From: Amycolatopsis coloradensis
GTDB lineage: Bacteria; Actinomycetota; Actinomycetes; Mycobacteriales; Pseudonocardiaceae
Length of the DNA stretch: 64,000 nt
Direction: 5' to 3'
Assembly (NCBI RefSeq): GCF_001953865.1
Contig: NZ_MQUQ01000001.1
Span: 1-64,000, forward strand
Part shown: one piece after another, positions 52,827 through 61,004 of the stretch
Layout of the letters: each line of letters begins with the position of its first letter
How positions within the stretch are numbered: the first letter of the stretch is position 1
Notes under the pieces: model-generated
Told to the model about the DNA's origin: nothing
Database searches by the model: none
The model's input: only the letters and a program-made list of their open reading frames with translations
Made by a program: the position numbers and the translations under genes

Positions 52827-53965
52827 ACGATGGTGCCCGCGGCCTTGAGCCGCTCGATCCCGGCGGCGTCCACCCCGAGTTCGGCGAGGACGTCGGCGGT
52901 GTCACCGCCCTTGGGTCGCGGCGGTTCCGGCGTCTCCGCCGGGGTGCGGTCGAACCTCGGCGCGGGCGCGGGCTGCACCACGCCACCGATGTCGACGAAC
53001 GTCCCGCGAGCGACGTTGTGCGGATGCGACGGTGCTTCCCCCGGCGCGAGCACGGGCGTCAGGCACGCGTCGGTGCCTTCGGCTTTCGCGACGAGTTCGT
53101 CGCGGGTGTGCTTCGCGACGGCCTCGGCGACGATCTTGCGCAGCTTCGGCCATTCGTTCTTGTCGACGTGGACCGGGGTCTCCTGGGGATCGAGGCCGAG
53201 CACCTTCACCAGGTCGCCCCAGAACCGCATCTCGATCGCGCCGATGGCGACGTACTTGCCGTCGGCGGTCTCGTAGGTGTCGTAGAACGGCGCGCCGCCG
53301 TCGAGCATGTTCTCGCCGCGCCCGCCCGGCCACAGCCCGGTGTTCAGCAGGCCGTGCAGGCTGGTGGTCAGCAGCGCCGCACCGTCCACCATGGACGCGT
53401 CGACCACCTGGCCCTTGCCGGACGACTGGCGTTCGAACAACGCCGCCAGCACGCCCATCGCGAGCAGGAGGCCACCGCCGCCGAAGTCACCGATGAGGTT
53501 GAGCGGCACCACCGGCCGCTGACCCGCGTGCCCGATGGGTTCGAGCGCGCCGGCGATGCCGATGTAGTTGATGTCGTGCCCGGCGACGGTGGCCAGCGGG
53601 CCGTCCTGGCCCCAGCCGGTCATCCGCCCGTAGACCAGCCGCGGATTGCGGGCGTGGACCTGCTCCGGCCCGATGCCCATCCGCTCGGCCACCCCTGGCC
53701 GGAAACCCTCGATGAGCACGTCGGCGTCGTCGGCGAGTTTCAGCACCAGCTCGACCCCTTCGGGGGTCTTGGTGTTGATCCCGATCGATCGCCTGCCGCG
53801 GGCGAGCGGGTCGTTCGGGAACGCGATGACGTCGTCGCCCGGTGTCGCCCGGTCGATCCGGACGACCTCCGCGCCGAGATCGGCGAGGATCGTGCAGGCG
53901 AACGGCGCCGGGGCGAGCCCGGCCAGTTCGACGACCTTGAGGCCGCTCAGTGGCCCAGCCTTCAT
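52823..53965 (-). CDS. Alpha-methylacyl-CoA racemase (CaiB/BaiF family)
   Basis: A 380-residue type III CoA-transferase fold. The N-terminus GLKVVELAGLAPAPFACTIL ADLGAEV is followed by the racemase residues His in VAGHDINYIG and Asp in NLIGDFGGGG, as in the M. tuberculosis racemase Mcr. It would interconvert 2R/2S-methylacyl-CoAs, needed for the C25 centre of sterol side chains and for branched fatty acids. ATG 53965 has AAAGGACG upstream. It lies 32 bp after an acyl-CoA dehydrogenase gene on the same strand. Confidence 0.87.
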   Translation of the reverse strand: MKAGPLSGLKVVELAGLAPAPFACTILADLGAEVVRIDRATPGDDVIAFPNDPLARGRRSIGINTKTPEGVELVLKLADDADVLIEGFRPGVAERMGIGPEQVHARNPRLVYGRMTGWGQDGPLATVAGHDINYIGIAGALEPIGHAGQRPVVPLNLIGDFGGGGLLLAMGVLAALFERQSSGKGQVVDASMVDGAALLTTSLHGLLNTGLWPGGRGENMLDGGAPFYDTYETADGKYVAIGAIEMRFWGDLVKVLGLDPQETPVHVDKNEWPKLRKIVAEAVAKHTRDELVAKAEGTDACLTPVLAPGEAPSHPHNVARGTFVDIGGVVQPAPAPRFDRTPAETPEPPRPKGGDTADVLAELGVDAAGIERLKAAGTIV

Positions 53966-53997
53966 CGCCACGTCCTTTCCATGTACGGCAACGGTTT

Positions 53998-55149
53998 TCA
54001 GAGCGTGCGGGAGATGATTTCCTTCATGATCTCGCTGGTGCCGCCGAAGATACGGGAAATCCGGATGTCGGCCCACGCGCGCGCGATCGGGTACTCGGTC
54101 ATGTAGCCGTAGCCGCCGAACAGTTGCAGGCAGTCGTCGACGACCTTGTTGACCCGTTCGGTGGTCCACAGCTTCGCCATCGCCGCGCCCTGCACGTCGA
54201 GTTCCTTGCGCAGGTGCCGCTCGATGCACTGGTCGAGATACGCGCGCGACACCGCGGCCTCGGTCGCGGCCTCGGCGAGTTTGAACTTCGTGTTCTGGAA
54301 GTTGTAGATCGGACGGCCGAACGCCTGGCGGTCCTTGGTGTAGGCGATGGTCTGGTCGATCGCGGCCTCCATCCCGGCGACCGCGGTGACGGCGATGATC
54401 AGCCGTTCCTGCGGCAGCTGCTGCATGAGCTGGATGAAGCCGAGGCCCTCTTGGTCACCGAGGAGGTTCGCGGCGGGCACGCGGACGTCGTCGAAGTTCA
54501 GCTCGGCGGTGTCCTGGCCCTTGAGGCCGATCTTGTCGAGGACGCGGCCGCGGCTGAAGCCCGGGGTGTCGGTCTCGACGGCGATCAGGGAGACGCCCTG
54601 CGCGCCCGCGTCCGGGTCGGTCTTCACCGCGACGACGACGAGGTCGGCGTGGAAACCGTTGGTGATGAACGTCTTCGCGCCGTTGATGACGTAGTGGTCG
54701 CCGTCGCGGACCGCGCGGGTCTTGATGCTCTGCAGGTCCGAACCCGTGCCGGGCTCGGTCATCGCGACCGCGCCGACCATTTCACCGGAGGCGAATTTCG
54801 GCAGCCACTCCCGCTTCTTCTCCTCGGTGGCGTACTCCAGCAGATAGTGCGCCACAATTCCATTGTGGACGGTGACGCCCCACGCACTGTCACCGGACCG
54901 GGCCTGCTCTTCGTAGAGCACGGCCTCGTGGGCGAAAGTGCCGCCGCCACCGCCGTACTCCTCCGGGATGGACAACGCCAGCAGGCCGACCTCGCCCGCC
55001 TTCGTCCACAGCTCGCGGTCGACCTTCTTGTCGGCCGCCCAGCGCTCCTGGTTCGGCGCGAGTTCCTTCTGGCAGAACGTCCGGGCGAGGTCCCGGAGGT
55101 CTTCGAGCTCCGTCGTGCTCCACGAACTCTTCTGGATCTGCAAGGGCAC
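53998..55149 (-). CDS. Acyl-CoA dehydrogenase
   Basis: A 383-residue acyl-CoA dehydrogenase: LALSIPEEYGGGGGTFAHEA, VGAVAMTEPGTGSDLQSIKT, FGRPIYNFQNTKFKLAEAAT and QLFGGYGYMTEYPIARAWAD, ending in FGGTSEIMKEII. The usual Glu of the short/medium-chain type (YEGTSE) is Gly; a Glu in MQQLPQERLIIA matches the long-chain type, where the base is on helix G. GTG 55149 has AGGAGG 8 nt upstream and is preferred over TTG 55155. It is first in a two-gene unit with the racemase and divergent from a TetR gene. Confidence 0.9.
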   Translation of the reverse strand: MPLQIQKSSWSTTELEDLRDLARTFCQKELAPNQERWAADKKVDRELWTKAGEVGLLALSIPEEYGGGGGTFAHEAVLYEEQARSGDSAWGVTVHNGIVAHYLLEYATEEKKREWLPKFASGEMVGAVAMTEPGTGSDLQSIKTRAVRDGDHYVINGAKTFITNGFHADLVVVAVKTDPDAGAQGVSLIAVETDTPGFSRGRVLDKIGLKGQDTAELNFDDVRVPAANLLGDQEGLGFIQLMQQLPQERLIIAVTAVAGMEAAIDQTIAYTKDRQAFGRPIYNFQNTKFKLAEAATEAAVSRAYLDQCIERHLRKELDVQGAAMAKLWTTERVNKVVDDCLQLFGGYGYMTEYPIARAWADIRISRIFGGTSEIMKEIISRTL

Positions 55150-55192
55150 GGCCAACGCCTCCTGATCAGGACCTGGAAAACATGACGCTTAG

Positions 55193-55220
55193 GATGTAAG
55201 TTCCAACCGGAATGTACATC
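55193..55220. promoter_or_regulatory. Probable TetR operator between the acyl-CoA dehydrogenase and tetR
   Basis: GATGTAAGTTCC (55193-55204) and GGAATGTACATC (55209-55220) are inverted copies with two mismatches around aacc. The site is centred in the 100-bp divergent promoter, so the adjacent TetR probably binds it. Confidence 0.55.
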
Positions 55221-55249
55221 CGTACCGAGCTGCACGTAAAGGGGGTTCG

Positions 55250-55864
55250 GTGACCGCACTGGGCAGGACCCACCGGACGCAGGCCGAACGGCGCGAGCAA
55301 ACCCGCACCGCCCTGCTCGACGCGACCATCGAGTGCCTGGTCGACCTCGGATACGCGCGCACCTCGGTCCAGGAGATCTGCGCTCGCGCCGGGGTCTCGA
55401 AGGGCGCCGTGCAGCACCACTTCTCCGCGAAGGCCGAGCTCATGGCGGCCGCCGTCGAGCATCTGACGGAGCGGCAGCGCGGACAGCTCGCCGCGTCGAT
55501 CTCCACGCTGCCCGGTGGCGCCTCGGGCGTCGCGGCGGCGATCGACCTGCTGTGGGAGGGCTACTCGGGCACGCTGTCCACGGCCGCCACCGAACTGTGG
55601 GTGGCGGCGCGGACCGATCCCGAACTCCGCGAGGCGATCCGCCCGGTCGACCGGGCACTGGGCCGCTCGACGCTGGAGCACATCACCGCGATCGCCGGGG
55701 ACCTGCCGAAGGAACGCGCGGAAATCCTCTTCTGGCTGACCGTGAACCTCACCCGGGGCCTGGCACTGGACGCCGAACTCGGCGGCGATCCGAAGCGGCG
55801 GCGGCAGTTGCTCGACGAATGGAAGCGCGTCGCGGTGATGTTGTACGAGGACACCACTCCGTAG
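55250..55864 (+). CDS. TetR-family regulator
   Basis: A 204-residue TetR protein. QAERREQTRTALLDATIECL leads into the HTH ARAGVSKGAVQHHFSAKAEL, with YARTSVQEI before it; the C-terminal domain is Ala/Leu-rich with TAATELWVAARTDPELREAI. GTG 55250 has GGGGG upstream. It is divergent from the acyl-CoA dehydrogenase-racemase unit and likely controls it through the operator at 55193. The ligand may be an acyl-CoA. Confidence 0.87.
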   Translation: MTALGRTHRTQAERREQTRTALLDATIECLVDLGYARTSVQEICARAGVSKGAVQHHFSAKAELMAAAVEHLTERQRGQLAASISTLPGGASGVAAAIDLLWEGYSGTLSTAATELWVAARTDPELREAIRPVDRALGRSTLEHITAIAGDLPKERAEILFWLTVNLTRGLALDAELGGDPKRRRQLLDEWKRVAVMLYEDTTP

Positions 55865-55899
55865 CCACCAGAATTGCGAATTCCCAAAAGCCTGGGGGC

Positions 55900-55917
55900 C
55901 ACGCTTACGAAAGCGTG
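55900..55917 (+). terminator. Hairpin after tetR
   Basis: CACGCTT and AAGCGTG form a 7-bp stem with loop acga, 36 bp beyond the tetR stop and 75 bp before the next gene. Confidence 0.45.
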
Positions 55918-55991
55918 AGAAAGAAGACAAGCCCTACCCGCGTTTACTACGCTGGATATTCGGGTGGTTACGCAGGGGAGGCGACACCGAC

Positions 55992-56345
55992 GTGTCCTGG
56001 AAGGCGGACGAGCTCAGACTCCGTGCCGAGGAACTCGACGCGGAACTCGGGCGGAACAGGTACCCGGGCCGATCGCACGACGGGCTGGCCTTCGCCGTCG
56101 TCACCGGTCAGGGCAGGCTGATCGGCCTGTTGCTCGCGGATCACGCGACCGGCATCCCGCATCCGCAACTGGCCGGGCCCGCCGTCGTGGAGGCCGTGCA
56201 CGCGGCCAGGAAAGCGGCGGCGGAAGTGAGCCTGGTCAAAATGCGGGCGATGTTCGGCGAAACGGATCACCGGCACCGAAGATCGCCGGAGCCCGACGAG
56301 GTGAGTATCGAGGAAATCGACTTCCTGGACGGCGGTCTCCGATGA
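55992..56345 (+). CDS. YbaB/EbfC-like protein, first gene of an ESX-like cassette
   Basis: A 117-residue protein with an N-terminal helix (ADELRLRAEELDAELGRNRY) and a YbaB-like core: GLAFAVVTGQGRLIGLLLAD, then LAGPAVVEAVHAARKAAAEV. The C-terminal tail is acidic. YbaB proteins bind DNA as dimers, but in actinobacteria divergent members often precede ESX-related genes and their role is unclear. GTG 55992 is preceded by GGGGAGG at 9 nt or more. It overlaps the next gene by 4 bp (ATGA). Confidence 0.65.
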   Translation: MSWKADELRLRAEELDAELGRNRYPGRSHDGLAFAVVTGQGRLIGLLLADHATGIPHPQLAGPAVVEAVHAARKAAAEVSLVKMRAMFGETDHRHRRSPEPDEVSIEEIDFLDGGLR

Positions 56346-56608
56346 ATCACGAAGACGATCTTTATCACCTCGCGAAAGAAATAGACGCCAAGGTCGAGAG
56401 CGCGAAAGAAGCCTCTTCGGCCGCGGCGCGGGCGCAGCGGACATGGCGGCTCCCCGGCGAGATCGGGACGTTCACGACCACCGGGACGGGCGAACTTGTG
56501 GACGTGTCCTTGAACCCCTCGGTGGTGAAGTCCTACTCCGCCGCGAGCCTGTCCCGGAAGCTGCTCGCGGGCATCCAACGGGCCGAGCGGGAAGGAGGGA
56601 TCGCGTGA
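56342..56608 (+). CDS. Second YbaB-like small protein
   Basis: An 88-residue protein. DLYHLAKEIDAKVESAKEAS is a helix; then FTTTGTGELVDVSLNPSVVK and SAASLSRKLLAGIQRAEREG give the strand-helix order of a YbaB fold, shorter than its neighbour. It is coupled by 4-bp overlaps on both sides. A heterodimer with the upstream protein is plausible. Confidence 0.6.
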   Translation: MNHEDDLYHLAKEIDAKVESAKEASSAAARAQRTWRLPGEIGTFTTTGTGELVDVSLNPSVVKSYSAASLSRKLLAGIQRAEREGGIA

Positions 56609-56988
56609 GTCATCCGCATCCCTTCGATCCCGGCCCTGGACAGGGTTTTCACGTCTACCCGGAGAAACTCCGCGCCGCGGCGGACACCATCGACCAGGCG
56701 GCGGATCTCGTCCGCGGCTTCGCGCTCACCGACCTCGCCGACGTCCGGCTCGGGCGGAACGACCTGGGGTTGCCGGGCACTCTCGCCGAGCTGATGCGGG
56801 GCGTACGGGGCGCGGGCACCGTCGACGCCTACAACCGGGCCGTCGACCAGGTCCGGGAGATCTCCGTGGCCAACTCCGCCGAACTGGGCGAACTGAGCGC
56901 GGCGCTTCACCGCGCCGCCGAGCACTACGAGCGACTCGACCGGCAGGCCTACGACGAGATGAAGAGGCTCGAAGGAGGGACCCGATGA
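56605..56988 (+). CDS. ESX-1 secretion-associated (EspC-like) protein
   Basis: A 127-residue helical-hairpin protein: FHVYPEKLRAAADTIDQAAD at the start and ELGELSAALHRAAEHYERLD near the end. The C-terminal YERLD (residues 108-112) fits the YxxxD/E type VII secretion signal. The VYPEKL..AA pattern is that of the EspC/DUF2580-type family. It would be secreted as a partner of another helical protein, most likely the next gene product. GTG 56605; overlaps of 4 bp on both sides. Confidence 0.72.
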   Translation: MSHPHPFDPGPGQGFHVYPEKLRAAADTIDQAADLVRGFALTDLADVRLGRNDLGLPGTLAELMRGVRGAGTVDAYNRAVDQVREISVANSAELGELSAALHRAAEHYERLDRQAYDEMKRLEGGTR

Positions 56989-57695
56989 CCGGCCGGAACG
57001 CGTCCGGGCTCCAGTACCCCGGCAAGGCCGACCAGGAGGTCCGTTTCTACGCCGACCTGATCGGCGCGGACGGCATCGTCGAACTCCTGGACAACCTCAA
57101 GAAGTTCCTGGTCGGCGACCTGCGAAGGTCGCTGGAGCTGGCGGACAGGTTCGCCTCGCAGAGCAAGCTCAAGTCGGCGTCCGAACTCGTCACGAAGACG
57201 AAGCTGGAGTTGCGCCCCGCCTGGCAAGGTGATGGCTTCGACCAGTTCGACGCCTACGCCGCCGAAACGACGAAAGCCCTCGACGCGGGACAGACGTCCT
57301 TGGGGAACCTGACGACGGTCGTGGCGAATCTCGCGACCACCGTCATCAACACCTACAAGAACCTGCTCGAACTGCTGGGCAACTGCGCCTCGACGCTCGC
57401 CCAGCTCGGCGGGAAGTTCGGCGTGGTACTCGGGTCTGCGGCGTTCCCGCCGCTGACCCCGCTCGCGGTGCAGGACCTGATCGACGGCATCAACTCGGCG
57501 TTCACCACTTTATGGCGGGACTGCAACGCGAGCCTCACCCAGCTGCTCACCGACATGACGACGCTGATCGGCGCCGGGTTCCAGCTCCAGGTCATCAAGG
57601 AGACCTTTCCCAAGATCCCGTCCGTCGGCACGAGCGCGGTGGTGGTCGCCGATCCCCGGCGCTGGCGGATCAAACCCGAAGCGGATCCGGCATGA
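56985..57695 (+). CDS. Long WXG100-like protein
   Basis: A 236-residue mostly helical protein. LELRPAWQGDGFDQFDAYAA contains a WxG turn (Trp80-Gly82) between two helices, as in WXG100 proteins, but the C-terminal half continues with hydrophobic helices (LAQLGGKFGVVLGSAAFPPL) and a tail without a known toxin domain. It probably forms a pair with the upstream EspC-like protein and is exported by an ESX system encoded elsewhere. Its overlap with neighbours is 4 bp on each side. Confidence 0.65.
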   Translation: MTGRNASGLQYPGKADQEVRFYADLIGADGIVELLDNLKKFLVGDLRRSLELADRFASQSKLKSASELVTKTKLELRPAWQGDGFDQFDAYAAETTKALDAGQTSLGNLTTVVANLATTVINTYKNLLELLGNCASTLAQLGGKFGVVLGSAAFPPLTPLAVQDLIDGINSAFTTLWRDCNASLTQLLTDMTTLIGAGFQLQVIKETFPKIPSVGTSAVVVADPRRWRIKPEADPA

Positions 57696-58267
57696 GGCGC
57701 CTGGCGATCGTCCTCCTGACACTGCTCGTCGCCGGATGCGGCGGGACGGCGACCGGTCCGCCGCCGGGTTCGCCCGCTGCGGCGCCGCCCATCCCCGTTC
57801 CACTCGACGGCGCCAGATTCATCGCCGACCCCTGTAGCGCGATCACGGTGGAGCAGGTCGAAAGCATCGGCTTCACCGACGGGGTCCGCGACACCGGCGG
57901 TGAAGCCCGCTGCGTCCTCGCCTTCGGGCCGATCGTCCGGGTGCAGACCTCGTGGCTGAGCCCACTGAGGGAAACCCTCGACACCCTCTACGCCGACCAC
58001 GCGAGCGGCAAGGACACCGGCAACCGATGGGAGGAACTGATGATCAAAAGCTATCCGGTGGTGGTGGTCTGGGCCGAGGAGAACATCACGGGCCGCCAAG
58101 ACAAGGGACCACTCGCCTGCCGGCTGGCACTCGGACTGGACGAGGAGACCTTGATGTACGTCGGCACCAACATCGACGAACGGGCCGAGGCGGGCCCGTG
58201 GCAGTACGACTCTTGCGGCGCGGCGAAGAAGGTGACGGAATTCGTCATCGACAATCTCCGCGCCTAG
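57692..58267 (+). CDS. DUF3558-like lipoprotein
   Basis: A 191-residue lipoprotein. RRLAIVLLTLLVAGC is a signal peptide with lipobox LVAGC (Cys16). After a Pro/Ala linker comes DPCSAITVEQVESIGF, EARCVLAFG and PWQYDSCGAAKKVTEFVIDN, the spaced Cys and layout of DUF3558, which is common in actinobacterial cell envelopes. It is coupled to the WXG-like gene by ATGA and may support secretion or recognition at the cell surface. Confidence 0.8.
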   Translation: MRRLAIVLLTLLVAGCGGTATGPPPGSPAAAPPIPVPLDGARFIADPCSAITVEQVESIGFTDGVRDTGGEARCVLAFGPIVRVQTSWLSPLRETLDTLYADHASGKDTGNRWEELMIKSYPVVVVWAEENITGRQDKGPLACRLALGLDEETLMYVGTNIDERAEAGPWQYDSCGAAKKVTEFVIDNLRA

Positions 58268-58370
58268 CACGCGCGAGAGCCGCCGACCAGCGCACAGGTG
58301 ACACTTATCTCCGAGCCCGATCCGTGGTGGAATTCCTTGCTGGACAACAGAACCGGCGGAGGAGCCGACC

Positions 58371-59189
58371 ATGAACGCGCCGCAGCAGCAGCCGTACCAG
58401 CCGACTGGCCCGTTCGGTGCATCACAACCCGCCCCACCTCCGGCCGCGGCGCCGCGGCCGCCGTCCGACCTGCGCCTTCCCCGGTTGTTCGCCGCGATGA
58501 TGGGGGTTTTCGCCGGACTGCTGGTGCTCATCGCGACCTTTCTTCCCCAGTCGACGTACGAACAGGTCTCCGATGGCAAGACCGTGTCGAAATTCGCCGA
58601 GACCGGCTGGACGCGGAGTTTCGACATCGAACCGTCGGCGGAGGAGAAGGAGTTCTACGACAAGACCCACGTCGCCCGCTACGGCATCCCGCTGTCCGCC
58701 GCCGCGCTGACCCTGTTCGCCGGGGCCGCGGTGGGCTTCGCGTCGTATCGGCGGAGTTCAGGGTCGCTCGCCGCCACGACGTCGCGGACGCTGCTGGTCG
58801 CCGGCGGGGCGGGGACCGCGATCGGCGTCTGGATGTTCGGCATGGACATCTCGGCGAGCCTGAGCTTCGGCCAGGACACCGGGCGCTTCGTCTCGCGCTA
58901 CGGCACCGGGGGCGGATTCTGGATCCTGCTCGCGGGCGGGCTCGTGGCGTTGCTCACCCTCGGGCTGGCGATCGTGGCCAACCGCCGGGAACCCGCGCCA
59001 TCCCGTCAGGCCCCTTACCCGGCGGGCTACGCGCCTTACGCGCCCGGAGTGCCACAGCAGCAGTATCAGCCACAACCGCAGGCCTACGAGCCGCCGTCGC
59101 CCCCGACGCCGCCCGCGGGATCCGCCTTGCAGCAGCAGGACATCCTGCGCCCGTCCCCTGAGAATCCGCACCAGCCCGGCAATAGGTGA
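58371..59189 (+). CDS. Proline-rich four-helix membrane protein
   Basis: A 272-residue membrane protein. The N-terminal 35 residues and the C-terminal 65 residues are Pro/Gln/Tyr-rich (QQQPYQPTGPFG; QQQYQPQPQAYEPP). Between them are about four helices, e.g. LFAAMMGVFAGLLVLIATFL and ILLAGGLVALLTLGLAIVAN. A GGAGGAG site precedes ATG 58371. It starts 103 bp after the lipoprotein gene on the same strand and may belong to the cassette. Function unknown. Confidence 0.72.
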   Translation: MNAPQQQPYQPTGPFGASQPAPPPAAAPRPPSDLRLPRLFAAMMGVFAGLLVLIATFLPQSTYEQVSDGKTVSKFAETGWTRSFDIEPSAEEKEFYDKTHVARYGIPLSAAALTLFAGAAVGFASYRRSSGSLAATTSRTLLVAGGAGTAIGVWMFGMDISASLSFGQDTGRFVSRYGTGGGFWILLAGGLVALLTLGLAIVANRREPAPSRQAPYPAGYAPYAPGVPQQQYQPQPQAYEPPSPPTPPAGSALQQQDILRPSPENPHQPGNR

Positions 59190-59307
59190 AGATTATTCAC
59201 ATCGACGGTGGACAGTCTCCATACCGGCAGTATGCTGTACTCGTCGGTAACACCTGGGCTCTGCGTGGCGCCTTCCGGCTCCACGCGCGGCATGGAACGG
59301 AGACGGC

Positions 59308-60930
59308 ATGACGAGCACGACACCGGCCAGCGCGGGCCACCACACCGAAGGCCCGGCGACCATCGGCGGCGTCCCCGGCGCCCCGGCCACGGCCAGGGCG
59401 GAACGGCTCGTGCGGCGGGTCGTGGGCGGCGAGAACACCACTGTCTCCGCACCAGTCACCATGCTCGCCCCGTTCACCGGGCAGCCGATCGCGACACTCC
59501 CCCAGGCCACCGACGCCGACGTCCGCGCCGTGTACGACCAGGCGCGGGAGGCACAGCGCGCGTGGGCGCAGCGGCCGGTCGAGGACCGCCAGCGCATCCT
59601 GATCCGCCTGCACGACCTGGTCCTGAAGCGTCAGGAAGAGGCGCTCGACCTCGTGCAGATCGAGGCGGGCAAGGCGCGGATGGACGCCTTCGACGAGGTC
59701 AGCGCCACCGCGCTCGTGGCCGCCTACTACGGCAAGCACAGCGCGAAGTTCCTTTCGCCGCGTCGCGCGGCCGGACTGATCCCGGTGCTGACGAAGGTCG
59801 GCGAGATCCGGCACCCCAAGGGCGTCGTCGGGATCATCTCACCGTGGAACTACCCCCTCGCGCTCACCGCGATGGACGTCCTTCCGGCGCTCGCGGCGGG
59901 CAACGCCGTCGTGCAGAAGCCGGACAACCAGACCGCGCTCTCGGCGCTGTGGCTCCAGGAGATCGCCGAGGAGGCCGGGCTGCCGTCCGGTGTCTGGCAG
60001 ATCGTGCTCGGCCGCGGTTCGCGGATCGGCGACGCGCTGGTCGAAGAGTCGGACTACCTGTGCTTCACCGGATCCACGCCGACAGGTAAGGGGCTCGCCG
60101 CGAAGGTGGCGGAGCGGCTGACGAGCTACTCGCTGGAACTCGGCGGCAAGAACCCGATGATCGTGCTGCCCGACGCGGACATCGCCAAGACCGCCACGGG
60201 CGCGGTGACCGCGTGCTTCTCCTCCGCGGGCCAGCTGTGCGTGTCCGTCGAGCGGATCTACGTCCACGAGTCCATCCGCGAGGAGTTCACCCGCGCCTTC
60301 GTCGCCAAGACCGCCGCGGTGCGGCTCGGTGGTGCGCTCGACTACCAGGCGCAGATGGGGTCGCTGACCTCGGAAGACCAGCTGGCGACGGTGTCGGCGC
60401 ACGTCGAGGACGCCCGGTCCAAGGGCGCGACCGTGCTCGCCGGCGGCAAGGCCCGGCCCGACCTCGGCCCGCTGTTCTACGAACCGACCGTCCTCACCGA
60501 CGTCACCGAGGACGTCAAGCTGTTCGCCGAAGAGACCTTCGGGCCGGTCGTGTCGATCTACGGCTACACCGACGTCACCGAGGCGATCGAGCGCGCCAAC
60601 GACACGCGGTTCGGGCTGAACGCGAGCGTGTGGTCGCGCAACGGCCGCGCGGGCTGGGAGGTCGCGGCGCGGCTGAAGGCCGGGACCGTCAACGTCAACG
60701 AAGGCTTCGCGGCGACCTTCGGGACCGTGGGACTGCCGATGGGCGGGATGAAGGAGTCCGGCGTCGGGCGGCGCAACGGCGCCGAAGGGCTGCTCAAGTA
60801 CACCGAGGCCCAGGCGATCGCGCTTCAGCGCGGGATGCCGCTGCGCCCCGGCCGCGGGATCCCGCCGAAGCTCTGGGCGCGGGCCCTGAGCACAAGCCTG
60901 AAGGCCCTTCGCCGCCTTCCGCGCCGCTGA
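59308..60930 (+). CDS. gabD2: Succinate-semialdehyde dehydrogenase GabD2-like
   Basis: A 540-residue aldehyde dehydrogenase. GVVGIISPWNYPLALTAMDV, FTGSTPTGKGLA (NAD(P) loop), LELGGKNPMIVLPDADI (general-base Glu) and the nucleophile in CFSSAGQLC are all present, as is NVNEGFAATFGTVGLPMGG. Size and pattern match mycobacterial GabD2, which oxidises succinate semialdehyde to succinate with NADP+. GGAGACGG precedes ATG 59308. It is flanked downstream by a large palindrome. Confidence 0.88.
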   Translation: MTSTTPASAGHHTEGPATIGGVPGAPATARAERLVRRVVGGENTTVSAPVTMLAPFTGQPIATLPQATDADVRAVYDQAREAQRAWAQRPVEDRQRILIRLHDLVLKRQEEALDLVQIEAGKARMDAFDEVSATALVAAYYGKHSAKFLSPRRAAGLIPVLTKVGEIRHPKGVVGIISPWNYPLALTAMDVLPALAAGNAVVQKPDNQTALSALWLQEIAEEAGLPSGVWQIVLGRGSRIGDALVEESDYLCFTGSTPTGKGLAAKVAERLTSYSLELGGKNPMIVLPDADIAKTATGAVTACFSSAGQLCVSVERIYVHESIREEFTRAFVAKTAAVRLGGALDYQAQMGSLTSEDQLATVSAHVEDARSKGATVLAGGKARPDLGPLFYEPTVLTDVTEDVKLFAEETFGPVVSIYGYTDVTEAIERANDTRFGLNASVWSRNGRAGWEVAARLKAGTVNVNEGFAATFGTVGLPMGGMKESGVGRRNGAEGLLKYTEAQAIALQRGMPLRPGRGIPPKLWARALSTSLKALRRLPRR

Positions 60931-60939
60931 CCCCCTCCT

Positions 60940-61001
60940 GCGTTTCGTCCTCTAGTTGCGGTCCTTGCGCGTGCAACTACCGCAACTAGAGGACGAAACG
61001 C
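60940..61001. repeat. Perfect inverted repeat with 23-bp arms, two-way terminator
   Basis: Arms 60940-60962 and 60979-61001 are exact inverted copies with a 16-nt loop. The loop contains GCAACTA, which also pairs with TAGTTGC of the left arm, so alternative folds exist. It lies 10 bp after gabD2 and 3 bp before the end of the convergent LuxR gene. GTCCTCTAGTTGCG in the left arm recurs at 37191-37204. Confidence 0.85.
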
Positions 61002-61004
61002 GGG

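Noticed and set aside
53963..53998. KstR-type site upstream of the racemase
   Set aside because: An AACGGTTT is present but the spacing of the AAC and GTT halves does not fit TnnAACnnGTTnnA.
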